In this document: positions 32,177 to 41,024 of the stretch, piece by piece | Layout: every line of letters starts with the position of its first letter | Numbering within the stretch: the stretch's first letter is position 1 | Source of the DNA: Desulfarculaceae bacterium JdFR-97 | GTDB lineage: Bacteria > Desulfobacterota > Desulfocorpusculales > Desulfocorpusculum | Direction of reading: 5' to 3' | Assembly: GCA_002010915.1 (NCBI GenBank) | Contig: MTPG01000046.1 | Coordinates: 44,841-89,633 of the forward strand | Length of the DNA stretch: 44,793 nucleotides | Notes under the pieces: model-generated | What the model saw: only the letters and a program-made list of their open reading frames with translations | The model's database searches: none | What the model was told of the DNA's origin: nothing | Made by a program: the position numbers and the translations under genes

Positions 32177-34363
32177 GTGAAGGAAACTGTCCGCAGGATT
32201 CGAAGAGAGATGGCCGGACTCATCCTTTGGGCGACAGCGGCCTTTCTCTTCATGAGTCTCCTCAGCTATTCCCCCACGGACCCCTCCTTCAACAGCACAT
32301 CGCGGGCAGCTCAGCGGATTCATAACTGGGGAGGGATAGTGGGGTCTTATCTGGCCGATATCCTTTTGCAGGGGCTCGGATGGGCCGTCTTTCTCGTGCC
32401 TCTCGGGGTGGCCCTTTGCGGGTGGAGTCTCCTGCGGGGCCGGCTCTGTCGGTTTCACCCCCTTCAGATCGGAGGGGGCATACTGGGGACAGCGGCGTTG
32501 GCAGGGGCCCTCCATCTGAGTCGAGCCATCGGTGCCGCCCCTCATCCTCTTCGGGAGTCGGGAGGACTCGTCGGTTACCTCCTCGTCGCCTTTCTGCAAA
32601 AGTATCTCAATTGGGGGGGGACCTGGCTTGTGGTGGGTGTGATGCTTTTGGCCTCAGGACTTCTGTCCACTCGCATCCCTCCTTCGCAGGCCTTTGGGAT
32701 GGCATGGGGGATCGGCCGATGGACGGTGAGGGGTTTCCTTGGGGTGCTGAAATGGATCCGTTCCTTGAGCCGAAGGAAGAAGAGGAAGCCGGTCCCGAGG
32801 CGACGTCCCGCCCTTCGCAGTCAGCCCGCCATCGTGGAGCCTCCCAAAACCGTCACGGTCAAACCTCGGCCCCGCCAGGAAGCCTTCAACTTCGCTCGGA
32901 GTCGAGGTGCTTATCAGCCGCCGCCTCTCTCCCTGCTCGATGAACCCCCCCCCAAGGAGTCCCGCATCGATCGGGAAAGCCTGCGGATGAATGCTCGGTT
33001 GGTGGAGAAGAAGCTGGCGGATTTCGGCGTGGAAGGGAGAATCACGGAGGTCCACCCAGGCCCCATCGTCACCCTCTATGAGTTCGAACCTGCAGCCGGC
33101 GTCAAGATCAGCCGGATCGTCAATCTCCATGACGATTTGGCTTTGGCCCTCCGGGCCCTGAGCGTCAGGATCATCGCACCGATCCCCGGAAAAGGGACCA
33201 TAGGGATCGAGATCCCCAATGCTCAGCGTCAGATGGTATTCCTTCGAGAGGTGCTGGTCTCCGAGCCTTTTCTGAAGAGCCCCCATCATCTGACGGTGGC
33301 CTTGGGCAAGGATACGGTGGGCAATCCGGTTGTGGCCAATCTGGCTTCCATGCCTCATCTTCTCATTGCTGGGGCCACCGGAACAGGCAAGAGCGTGTGT
33401 CTCAACGCCATAATTACGAGCATCTTGTTCAAGTCCTCTCCCGAGGATGTAAAGTTCGTCCTCATCGACCCCAAACGGCTGGAACTCTCCCTCTATCGGG
33501 ATATCCCCCACCTACTCCATCCGGTGGTTGTGGAACCCAAGAAGGCTGCCCAAGCGCTTCGTTGGGCGGTGAAGGAGATGGAGAGGCGTTACAGGTTCAT
33601 GGAGAGATTGGGGGTCCGGGATATCCGCCGATACAATGCCAAAATGGCCAAGGATGGGTCTCATGGGGCCGAGCCCATGCCGGACACCTCGGAGGCCAGA
33701 GAAGAGCCCCTGCCCGCACATCTTCCCTATATCGTCCTGGTCATCGATGAGCTTTCAGACCTCATGATGGTGGCCTCCAGGACGGTGGAGGACGCGGTGT
33801 TGAGGTTGGCTCAGATGGCCCGCGCAGCGGGGATTCACCTGGTGGTGGCCACCCAGAGACCTTCCGTGGACGTCCTTACGGGGACCATCAAGATCAATCT
33901 CCCGGTGCGCATTGCCTTTCAGGTCACATCCAAGTTCGACTCCCGAACCATCCTGGACACCCATGGAGCCGAACACCTCTTGGGGGCGGGGGACATGCTC
34001 TTTCTGCCCCCGGGGACGGCTTCCCTGAAGCGCATTCACGGGGCGTATGTCTCCGAAGGCGAGCTTCGCCGGGTCGTTCAGTACCTCAAGGAACACGGAC
34101 GACCTCAATACGACCCCACCGTCCTTCAGTATCACGAGGAAGAGGCATCGGAGTCGGAGATGGAGGATCTGGATGAGAAATATGATGAGGCTGTTGCGCT
34201 TGTTGCCCGTCTTCGGCAGGCATCCGTATCGTTGATTCAGCGCCATTTGAGGATCGGTTACAATCGTGCGGCCCGGATCATGGAGAGGATGGAGGCCGAG
34301 GGAGTCGTGGGCCCTCCGGATGGGAGCAAACCCAGGGAGGTTCGGATTCCACCCCTCGAGTGA
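32177..34363 (+). CDS. ftsK: DNA translocase FtsK/SpoIIIE
   Basis: 728 residues. Divisome-linked DNA pump that clears and aligns chromosome termini. N-terminal membrane part has about four helices (residues 15-180), a short basic/Pro linker, then the alpha domain (MNARLVEKKLADFGVEG, VTLYEFEPAAGVK), beta ATPase domain with Walker A GATGTGKSV near residue 400, Walker B IVLVIDELSDLMM, and HLVVATQRPSVDVLTG. The C-terminal gamma winged helix (ASVSLIQRHLRIGYNRAARIMERME) reads KOPS sites. The linker is much shorter than in E. coli. GTG start at 32177 follows GAGGGAG, 13 bases after rnj. Confidence 0.96.
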   Translation: MKETVRRIRREMAGLILWATAAFLFMSLLSYSPTDPSFNSTSRAAQRIHNWGGIVGSYLADILLQGLGWAVFLVPLGVALCGWSLLRGRLCRFHPLQIGGGILGTAALAGALHLSRAIGAAPHPLRESGGLVGYLLVAFLQKYLNWGGTWLVVGVMLLASGLLSTRIPPSQAFGMAWGIGRWTVRGFLGVLKWIRSLSRRKKRKPVPRRRPALRSQPAIVEPPKTVTVKPRPRQEAFNFARSRGAYQPPPLSLLDEPPPKESRIDRESLRMNARLVEKKLADFGVEGRITEVHPGPIVTLYEFEPAAGVKISRIVNLHDDLALALRALSVRIIAPIPGKGTIGIEIPNAQRQMVFLREVLVSEPFLKSPHHLTVALGKDTVGNPVVANLASMPHLLIAGATGTGKSVCLNAIITSILFKSSPEDVKFVLIDPKRLELSLYRDIPHLLHPVVVEPKKAAQALRWAVKEMERRYRFMERLGVRDIRRYNAKMAKDGSHGAEPMPDTSEAREEPLPAHLPYIVLVIDELSDLMMVASRTVEDAVLRLAQMARAAGIHLVVATQRPSVDVLTGTIKINLPVRIAFQVTSKFDSRTILDTHGAEHLLGAGDMLFLPPGTASLKRIHGAYVSEGELRRVVQYLKEHGRPQYDPTVLQYHEEEASESEMEDLDEKYDEAVALVARLRQASVSLIQRHLRIGYNRAARIMERMEAEGVVGPPDGSKPREVRIPPLE

Positions 34364-34406
34364 ATCATCGACCCGCATCCGCATCTGGGGCGGATAAGGA
34401 GGAAGG

Positions 34407-35090
34407 ATGCTTGGCGGAAGACTCCTTCCCTGGGCTGTGGCGGCCCTGGGGATTTTCCTTATAGTCGAGGATTCGCTGGCCTGGACCCACGAGGAAGTCC
34501 TGCAGGGGATCCAGAAGAGATATTCGGAGATTAGAGACCTTCGAGCATGGTTCCACCAGACGACCTCCATGCCCATGATGAATCGGGTTCGAGAGGCCGG
34601 GGGAAGGATCTATTTGAAACTGCCAGGCCGGATGCGCTGGGACTATCTGGAGGGCCGAAGGAAGACCGTAATCATCCGCGACCAGACCCTGTGGTTCTAT
34701 GACCAGGATGAGAGGCAGCTCACTGTCACGGACCTCACCAAGGTCCCGCAATCATCGAAGCTGTTATCCTTTCTCACTGGCGTTGGGGACCTCCAAAAAG
34801 AGTTCCTTGTGGTGAAGGCCGAGCCGGTCAAAGAGACCCGGGACGGGTATCTCGCTGTGCGGCTTGAGCCCAAGGAGGAAAACGCCCAGTGGACCTATCT
34901 GGTGCTGGTGGTGGATCCAAAGGACTTTCACGTTGTGGAGACGTCTTTCCAAGGGATACAGGGGGAACGGACGGAGATCCGCTACTCCCAAGTGGAGACC
35001 AATGTGGGCCTTTCCGACGATCTCTTCCGCCTTGAGGTCCCCCCAGACACCGAGGTTCTCCACTATCCCCCTCCCGAGACCAGTCCATGA
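34407..35090 (+). CDS. lolA: Outer-membrane lipoprotein carrier protein LolA
   Basis: 227 residues with an N-terminal signal peptide (LPWAVAALGIFLIVEDSLAW). Periplasmic chaperone that carries lipoproteins to the outer membrane. LolA fold features are RYSEIRDLRAWFHQTT, GGRIYLKLPGRMRWDYLEG, TLWFYDQDERQLTV, LLSFLTGVGDL, and FQGIQGERTEIRYSQVETN. It is evidence for a diderm envelope. AAGGAGGAAGG precedes ATG 34407. The stop overlaps the rimO start (ATGA), so the two are translationally coupled; ftsK-lolA order is common in Gram-negatives. Confidence 0.92.
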   Translation: MLGGRLLPWAVAALGIFLIVEDSLAWTHEEVLQGIQKRYSEIRDLRAWFHQTTSMPMMNRVREAGGRIYLKLPGRMRWDYLEGRRKTVIIRDQTLWFYDQDERQLTVTDLTKVPQSSKLLSFLTGVGDLQKEFLVVKAEPVKETRDGYLAVRLEPKEENAQWTYLVLVVDPKDFHVVETSFQGIQGERTEIRYSQVETNVGLSDDLFRLEVPPDTEVLHYPPPETSP

Positions 35091-36454
35091 AGGCTCCTCT
35101 TTCCATCCCCTTCCAGGATTGGTTCGTCTATCTGGTCAGTTTGGGGTGCCCCAAAAACCGTGTGGACAGCGAGACGATGCTGGGGCGCCTGTTTGAGGCT
35201 GGCTGGGCAGTGGCAGGAGATCCCTCCCAAGCGGATCTGATCCTGGTCAATTCTTGCGCCTTCATTGGAGAGGCAGTGGAGGAGACCTTGGAGACCATTC
35301 TGGAATTGTCGCGATGGAAGCGAGACGGACGATGCCGCTGGTTGGTGGTGACAGGGTGCTTGCCCCAGAGATATGGCCGTGGCCTCCTGGATCTCCTCCC
35401 CGAAGTGGATCTCTTTTTGGGCCCTGCAGAGGTCCCCCATATTGTGGAGAGGCTTCGGGAGATAGCCGCAGGGGGCGCCCGAGCGTGTCGGACGGGTCCT
35501 TCTGCCTTCTTGGGGGAGGAGGAGGGCCCGAGGGCGATCTCCAGTGCAGGCCCGAGCGCCTACGTGAAGATCGCTGAGGGGTGCTCCAACCGGTGTACTT
35601 ACTGCACCATCCCCTCCATCCGAGGTCCTCTCCGAAGCCGCACCATCTCCTCGGTGGCAAGGGAGGTCCAGACGCTTGTGCGCAGAGGAATCCTCGAGGT
35701 CGTCCTCGTTGCCCAGGATACGACCGCTTTCGGCTTCGACCGGTGTGGGAAGGGGGAGCTTCCCTCTCTCCTTCGGGTCCTGGACGAGATCGAGGGGCTT
35801 CGCTGGATACGTCTCATGTACGTCCATCCGGGGCGAGTCGATGAAGATCTCCTGAAGGCCTTTGCGGACTCCGAACGCATGGTTCCTTACCTGGATATGC
35901 CCATTCAGCACATCGACGCCCAAGTGCTTCGGAGGATGAACCGAAGGATAAACCCCTCCCGTCTTCGTAGAACCATTCAGGAGATCCGTCAATGCAGGCC
36001 TGGGATTCACCTGAGGACCTCTTTGATGGTGGGGTTCCCCGGAGAGACCGAAAGGGCCTTTGAAAGTTTGGTTCATTTCGTGGAAGAGGTTAGGTTCGAG
36101 TGGATGGGGGTCTTTCCTTTCTCCCCGGAGGAGGGAACCCCGGCTGCCTCCATGGTGCCCCGTGTCCCCAAGGGAGTCATCCGAGAGCGCTGTCGGCGGT
36201 TGATGGAGGTGCAGCGAGGGATCACACGCGAGTCCCTCGCCCGATGGGTGGGAAAAGAGGTGGAAGTCCTGATCGAGGGTTGGAACGACACGGAGGGACG
36301 AGGGGTAGGAAGGACGGCCTTTCAGGCCCCTGAAGTCGACGGCATGGTGTTCCTGGAAGGAAAAAAGGGGGAGCAATTCAAGGGGATCGTTCGGGCCCGA
36401 ATCACGGATTGTCTGGACTATGACCTTGTGGGGAGGATCCTGGATGAGACCTAG
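35087..36454 (+). CDS. rimO: Ribosomal protein S12 methylthiotransferase RimO
   Basis: 455 residues. Radical-SAM enzyme that adds a methylthio group to Asp88 of S12 (E. coli numbering). The N-terminal UPF0004 domain holds cluster cysteines in VSLGCPKNRVDSE, VNSCAFIGEA and VTGCLPQRY. The radical SAM motif is EGCSNRCTYCTIPSIRG. The central LRTSLMVGFPGETE and a C-terminal TRAM domain (VEVLIEGWNDTEGRGVGRT) complete the family layout. SLGCPKNRVDSE separates RimO from MiaB. Start overlaps lolA; stop overlaps apbE by 11 bases. Confidence 0.96.
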   Translation: MKAPLSIPFQDWFVYLVSLGCPKNRVDSETMLGRLFEAGWAVAGDPSQADLILVNSCAFIGEAVEETLETILELSRWKRDGRCRWLVVTGCLPQRYGRGLLDLLPEVDLFLGPAEVPHIVERLREIAAGGARACRTGPSAFLGEEEGPRAISSAGPSAYVKIAEGCSNRCTYCTIPSIRGPLRSRTISSVAREVQTLVRRGILEVVLVAQDTTAFGFDRCGKGELPSLLRVLDEIEGLRWIRLMYVHPGRVDEDLLKAFADSERMVPYLDMPIQHIDAQVLRRMNRRINPSRLRRTIQEIRQCRPGIHLRTSLMVGFPGETERAFESLVHFVEEVRFEWMGVFPFSPEEGTPAASMVPRVPKGVIRERCRRLMEVQRGITRESLARWVGKEVEVLIEGWNDTEGRGVGRTAFQAPEVDGMVFLEGKKGEQFKGIVRARITDCLDYDLVGRILDET

Positions 36455-37532
36455 CTGGAAACTCCCCCGTCCGGAATCTTCGGCTGGCCGAACCAGGACC
36501 TCTCCGGCCCTTTGGGTAGGGCTCTTGGGATTGTTGCTTGGTGTGGGCCTGCTGGTCCATTTCAGCGCCCGCCCCCGATGGATTCAGATCCAGGAGAGCC
36601 GTATCCTGATGGGTACCCAGGTCGATGTCCTGGTGAGGGCCAAAGATCGGCGTGCGGCAGAGCGCGGCCTGCGGCAATGTTTCAAGGAGATGGAGAGGAT
36701 ACAGAAGCTGATGGACGTCCATCAGCCCGAAAGTCAGCTCTCTCAGCTCAATCGATGGGCCGGGGACTTTTGGGTTGCCCCGCATCGAGATATCCTGTAC
36801 GTGATTCAAAGGTCACTGGAGACCTCCAGGCTTACCGAGGGTGCCTTTGACGTGACCATGGGCCCCTTGATTGCCCTCTGGAGGGAGGCTCGCAAAGCGG
36901 GTGTTCCCCCATCTCAGGATTCGGTCCGGCACGCCTTGGGGCACGTGGGGTATTCCTTCCTGGAGGTGGACACGCGAGGGGGGAGAATCCGTTTTCGGCG
37001 CAAAGGGATGAGCCTGGACCTGGGGGGGATCGCCAAAGGCTTTGCTCTGGATCGGGCGGCGGCCGCACTTCGTGAGGAGGGGATCGAGCAGGCCCTCCTC
37101 AATGCAGGAGGGGATGTGGTGGCGCTTGGAGGAAAAGGGGATCGTCCTTGGACCATCGGGATCCGGGATCCTCGGGACCCAAAGGGCCTTATGGGGACCT
37201 TGAAGGTGAGGGGTATGGCGGTGATGACATCCGGCGATTACGAGAGGTTCTTCCTTCATCAGGGGAGGCGCTACCATCACATCCTGGACCCAAGGACGGG
37301 CTATCCGGCCCGCGGATGCATCAGCGTCACCGTGGTGGGGCCCGATGCGACCCGGGCGGACGCCTTGGCCACGGCCGCTTTTGTCTTGGGGCCCCGACGC
37401 GGGCTTGCCTTGCTGGAGATGGTTGCAGGAATTGAGGGGATCGTGGTGGATGAAGAGGAGAGGACGTTCATCAGTTCCGGCCTCAAGGGGAAGGTAGACT
37501 GGATGGGCCGATGGAAGAAGGCCGTCCAGTAG
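36444..37532 (+). CDS. apbE: FAD:protein FMN transferase (ApbE family)
   Basis: 362 residues. Transfers FMN from FAD to Thr/Ser of partner flavoproteins such as Rnf/Nqr subunits. Motifs are RILMGTQVDVLV, GAFDVTMGPLIALW, SLDLGGIAKGFALDRA, LLNAGGDVVALG, and YHHILDPRTGYPARG with DATRADALATAAFVLG. An N-terminal membrane segment (LWVGLLGLLLGVGLLVHF) anchors it to the periplasmic side; no lipobox cysteine is seen. No Rnf or Nqr genes are in the window, so its client is elsewhere. ATG 36444 has GGAGG seven bases upstream. Confidence 0.93.
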   Translation: MRPSWKLPRPESSAGRTRTSPALWVGLLGLLLGVGLLVHFSARPRWIQIQESRILMGTQVDVLVRAKDRRAAERGLRQCFKEMERIQKLMDVHQPESQLSQLNRWAGDFWVAPHRDILYVIQRSLETSRLTEGAFDVTMGPLIALWREARKAGVPPSQDSVRHALGHVGYSFLEVDTRGGRIRFRRKGMSLDLGGIAKGFALDRAAAALREEGIEQALLNAGGDVVALGGKGDRPWTIGIRDPRDPKGLMGTLKVRGMAVMTSGDYERFFLHQGRRYHHILDPRTGYPARGCISVTVVGPDATRADALATAAFVLGPRRGLALLEMVAGIEGIVVDEEERTFISSGLKGKVDWMGRWKKAVQ

Positions 37533-37555
37533 ATGAAAAGGAGGGGGAAGGGAGG

Positions 37556-39016
37556 ATGTGGAGCCAGTGGGCGCTTCTTACGGATCTTTATCAACTGACC
37601 ATGGTGGGGGGTTACGTCCTCGAGGGGAAGGGTACCCAATGGGCCAATTTCGATTACTTTTTTCGAAGGATCCCGGACGACGGGGGCTACTGTGTCTTCG
37701 CGGGGCTTGCGGATTTCATCGATTACGTTGAGAAGCTCAGGTTCTCCCAGGAGGATCTGAGGTATTTGGAAGAGTTGGGCCTCTTCCCCAAGGAGGTGCT
37801 GGATTACTTCGCGTCATTCCGATTCACAGGGGACATCCATGCCGTCCCCGAAGGCACGGTGGTCTTTCCCCATGAGCCTCTCATCCGGGTGACGGCCCCT
37901 CTCCCGGAGGCTCAACTCATCGAGACCACGTTGCTGAATGTCATCAACTTCCAGACCCTCATCGCCACCAAGGCCGCGCGGGTCTGCTGGGCAGCCGACG
38001 GGGATCCGGTCATCGACTTCGGGTTGAGGAGGGCTCACGGTCCCAATGGAGGGCTGATGGCCTCCAGGGCCGCTTACATCGGGGGGGTGGAGGCCACCTC
38101 CAATGTCTTGGCTGGCCGTCTCTATGGGATCCCGGTGCGGGGGACCCACGCCCACTCTTGGGTTGAGAGCTTCCCTCACGAGCTGGATGCCTTCCGGGCC
38201 TACGCGAGGATCTACCCCCACTCTTGTGTGCTTTTGGCCGATACATACGATACCCTTCGCAGCGGAGTCCCCCACGCCATCCAAGTGGGACGCGAGCTTC
38301 GTCAAAGGGGGTTCGATCTGGCGGGGATCCGTCTCGACAGCGGGGACTTGACCTACCTGAGCAAAGAGGCCAGGAAGAGATTGGATGAGGCCGGATTTCC
38401 TCAAGCAAAGATCGTGGCCTCCAGCGACCTGGATGAATGGCTGGTGGAGAGCTTGAAAGGGCAGGGAGCTCGGATCGATGTATGGGGAGTGGGGACCCGT
38501 CTGGTCACTTCGTACTCCTGTCCTGCCCTCGGAGGAGTCTACAAGTTGACGGCGTTGGACGAAAATGGACAGAGGATGGTTCCCAAGATCAAACGTTCCG
38601 ACAATCCTGAGAAGATCATCAACCCAGGCCTCAAGAAGCTGGTCCGGGTCTTCGATCCCAAGGGACAGATGCGAGGCGATGTCCTCTTCTTGGAGGAGGA
38701 GCGTCTCCCCAGGGGGCGTGACTTCCGGGCCTACCATCCCATGTATCCTCATGTGTCCAAGATCTACCCTCGACACTTTCGGCTGGAGGAACTGCTTGTG
38801 CCCGTATTCCAACGGGGAAAGCGCGTTTATGAGAGCCCCTCGCTGCAGGAGATCCGAGAGAACACCCTGGAGAATCTGAAGCGACTGGACCCCGCCTATA
38901 AACGTTTCCAAAATCCGCATACATACCATGTAAGCCTCAGCCCCCGTCTGTTCCGGGTCAAGCAGAAACTCCTGCGAGAGGCCCTCCAGGAGGAGACGGT
39001 AGTGGCCGATCCCTGA
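37556..39016 (+). CDS. pncB: Nicotinate phosphoribosyltransferase
   Basis: 486 residues. Joins nicotinate to PRPP (ATP-stimulated) in NAD salvage. Family features are LLTDLYQLTMVGGYV, FDYFFRRIPDDGGYCVFAGL, EPLIRVTAPLPEAQLIETTLLNVINF, IDFGLRRAHGPNGG, RGTHAHSWV, LADTYDT, GIRLDSGDL, and VGTRLVTSY. Length is that of the longer bacterial form. Start at ATG 37556, which is where homology begins; GGAGG abuts it and GAGGGGGAAG lies further up. It follows apbE by 23 bases and probably ends the operon. Confidence 0.95.
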   Translation: MWSQWALLTDLYQLTMVGGYVLEGKGTQWANFDYFFRRIPDDGGYCVFAGLADFIDYVEKLRFSQEDLRYLEELGLFPKEVLDYFASFRFTGDIHAVPEGTVVFPHEPLIRVTAPLPEAQLIETTLLNVINFQTLIATKAARVCWAADGDPVIDFGLRRAHGPNGGLMASRAAYIGGVEATSNVLAGRLYGIPVRGTHAHSWVESFPHELDAFRAYARIYPHSCVLLADTYDTLRSGVPHAIQVGRELRQRGFDLAGIRLDSGDLTYLSKEARKRLDEAGFPQAKIVASSDLDEWLVESLKGQGARIDVWGVGTRLVTSYSCPALGGVYKLTALDENGQRMVPKIKRSDNPEKIINPGLKKLVRVFDPKGQMRGDVLFLEEERLPRGRDFRAYHPMYPHVSKIYPRHFRLEELLVPVFQRGKRVYESPSLQEIRENTLENLKRLDPAYKRFQNPHTYHVSLSPRLFRVKQKLLREALQEETVVADP

Positions 39017-39095
39017 TCCGTGGGCTCTTTTCTTCCTCATTGGGGCGGTCTGGATCTCCCAGCAGACCCGGTGGCCGAAAGCACATAGGCCCTTC

Positions 39096-39163
39096 AGGCT
39101 TCTTTGAAGCGATGCGGTTCGGTCCGCCCTTGTCTTGACGTCCCCAGAGAGTCGTAATATGTT
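39096..39163 (+). promoter_or_regulatory. Hairpin after pncB and putative promoter for the SDR gene
   Basis: GCTTC (39098-39102) / GAAGC (39106-39110) with a TTT loop forms a small hairpin without a T tail. Then TTGACG at 39135-39140, 17-base spacer and TATGTT at 39158-39163 (4 of 6) give a plausible sigma-70 promoter about 69 bases before the SDR transcript's expected leader and 76 bases before its ATG. The remaining bases of the 222-base gap show nothing notable. Confidence 0.45.
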
Positions 39164-39238
39164 CCGCGGAGAGAGAGGAAGCTTGCTATTTGGAGAGCGT
39201 TGGAAGAGGCCGAGGCATGGGAAAGGAGGGGTTCAACC

Positions 39239-40060
39239 ATGGAGAGGATGCTCGAGGGGAAAGTAGCCATCATCACGGGGTCGGGAAGGGGAATCGGAAG
39301 AGCAGCGGCCCTCCTCTTTGCCCACGAGGGGGCCAGAGTGGTCGTCAGCGATCTGGACGAGGAGCCTGCACGCGAGACCGCGGATGAGATCCGCTCCCAA
39401 GGGGGGGAATCCCTGGCGGTGGTTGGAGATGTAACCGATCCCTCTTTCGCTTCCAGCTTGGTCCAACGCGCGGTGGATACATGGGGAGGTCTTCATATCC
39501 TGGTCAACAATGCGGGCTATACATGGGACGGCGTGATCCACAAGATGCCCGATGAGCAGTGGGAGGCCATGTTGGCCGTACACCTGACGGCCCCTTTCCG
39601 ACTGATCCGGGCTGCCTCGCCCTATTTCCGAGACGCTGCAAAAAGGGAAAAGGAGGAGGGCAGGGTGGTCCATAGAAAGATCATCAACGTCTCCTCCCTG
39701 GCGGGCACGCGAGGCAACGCCGGGCAGGTGAACTACTCGGCGGCCAAAGCGGGGGTCGTCGGCCTGACCAAAACCCTGGCCAAGGAATGGGGGGCCTTCA
39801 ACGTGGAGGTCAACGCGGTGGCGTATGGATGGATCGATACCCGACTCACCAAGGAAAAGGAGGAAGGGCGGACCATCGAGCGCGATGGGAAGGCCATCCC
39901 CATCGGGATCCCCGCCGCCATGCGCAATATGATGCCCCTGGTCATCCCCGCTGGCAGGCCCGGCACGCCCGAGGAGGCGGCGGGTCCGCTTCTGTTCTTC
40001 GCATCGCCCTTGTCCGATTACGTCTCGGGCCAGTGTCTGGAAGTGACGGGGGGATACTGA
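39239..40060 (+). CDS. Short-chain dehydrogenase/reductase (FabG-like)
   Basis: 273 residues. Rossmann-fold NAD(P)-dependent oxidoreductase. Cofactor motif TGSGRGIGRAAA, VVSDLDEEPA (Asp after beta-2, favouring NAD over NADP), NNAG, catalytic Ser in INVSSLAG, and YSAAKAG with the Tyr/Lys pair. C-terminal EEAAGPLLFFASPLSDYVSGQCLEVTGGY is typical of 3-oxoacyl/3-hydroxyacyl-CoA dehydrogenases. Loop residues about 205-235 (EKEEGRTIERDGKAIPIGIP) are an insertion also found in MFE-2-like dehydrogenases. GGAGGGG precedes ATG 39239. Its partner MaoC gene starts 16 bases downstream. Confidence 0.92.
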   Translation: MERMLEGKVAIITGSGRGIGRAAALLFAHEGARVVVSDLDEEPARETADEIRSQGGESLAVVGDVTDPSFASSLVQRAVDTWGGLHILVNNAGYTWDGVIHKMPDEQWEAMLAVHLTAPFRLIRAASPYFRDAAKREKEEGRVVHRKIINVSSLAGTRGNAGQVNYSAAKAGVVGLTKTLAKEWGAFNVEVNAVAYGWIDTRLTKEKEEGRTIERDGKAIPIGIPAAMRNMMPLVIPAGRPGTPEEAAGPLLFFASPLSDYVSGQCLEVTGGY

Positions 40061-40076
40061 GGTAAGGAGGGCTTCC

Positions 40077-40916
40077 ATGCTGGAATTCGTTGGCCGAAGG
40101 TCGGAGCCTACGGAATTTCGTTACACGTGGAAGGATGTGGTCCTCTACGCCCTGAGCGTGGGAGCTCAGGCCGAGGAGCTTTCCTTTATTTATGAGAACG
40201 CCCCCGGAGGGCTCAAGGTCATCCCCAGCTTTTGCGTGCTTCCGTGTTTCGATGCCTTCGTCCGGCTTCTGTCCGGCATCAAGATCGACCTTACGCGCAT
40301 CCTCCACGGAGAGCATCGAGTCCTCCTCCACAGCTCCATCCCTCCGGAAGGAGTCCTTTGGACCACGGGGGAGATTGCGGACGTCTACGACAAGGGGCCA
40401 GGAAAGGCGGCCTTAATCGTGGTGAGGATGACTACGACCTCGGAGGAGGACGGAGATCCCCTGTTCGAGAATGAATTCGTGATCTTTTATCGAGGAATGG
40501 GGGGGTTCGGTGGAAAGCCAGGCCCCCGGTCCCAACCTCTCACGCCTCCGGAGGGGAGGGAGCCAGATTTCCGTGTGGCCTACCAAATTCCGGACAATCA
40601 GGCTGCCCTCTATCGGCTCAATGGGGATCGAAACCCCCTGCACATCGATCCCCAGTTCGCACGGATGGCTGGTTTCCAAAAGCCTATACTTCATGGGCTT
40701 TGTTCCTTCGGGTACGCCACACGGGCCATCGTTCACAAGGCATGCGGAGGAGATGTGGGACTTTTGAGGGAATTCAAAGTCCGGTTCACGGATGTGGTCT
40801 ATCCAGGAGAGACCCTCATTACCGAAGGATGGAAGGAGGATGGACGCTACCTGATCCGCGTCCTCACCGAGCGGGCCCCGGTCATGACCCACTCCTACGC
40901 CGTCGTGGGGCCGTAA
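40077..40916 (+). CDS. MaoC-family (double hot-dog) enoyl-CoA hydratase-like protein
   Basis: 279 residues. Two hot-dog domains; the C-terminal one carries the hydratase 2 motif YRLNGDRNPLHIDPQFARMAGFQKPILHG, with catalytic Asp and His. The N-terminal domain is degenerate, as in eukaryotic MFE-2 hydratase 2. Expected reaction is (R)-specific hydration of trans-2-enoyl-CoA. With the SDR just upstream, the pair reproduces as separate genes the dehydrogenase and hydratase parts of MFE-2. AAGGAGGG lies five bases before ATG 40077. Likely in beta-oxidation or a degradative acyl-CoA route. Confidence 0.92.
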   Translation: MLEFVGRRSEPTEFRYTWKDVVLYALSVGAQAEELSFIYENAPGGLKVIPSFCVLPCFDAFVRLLSGIKIDLTRILHGEHRVLLHSSIPPEGVLWTTGEIADVYDKGPGKAALIVVRMTTTSEEDGDPLFENEFVIFYRGMGGFGGKPGPRSQPLTPPEGREPDFRVAYQIPDNQAALYRLNGDRNPLHIDPQFARMAGFQKPILHGLCSFGYATRAIVHKACGGDVGLLREFKVRFTDVVYPGETLITEGWKEDGRYLIRVLTERAPVMTHSYAVVGP

Positions 40917-41024
40917 GGGGCAGGGAGCTCCGGGCTCTCCCCGGACCGTTGGCCCCTCCCATCGATGTGTTTCTAGGAGGAAGGGCTTTCCCATTGCAGG
41001 AGGGAGCCTTGTGGAAAGGGACTC

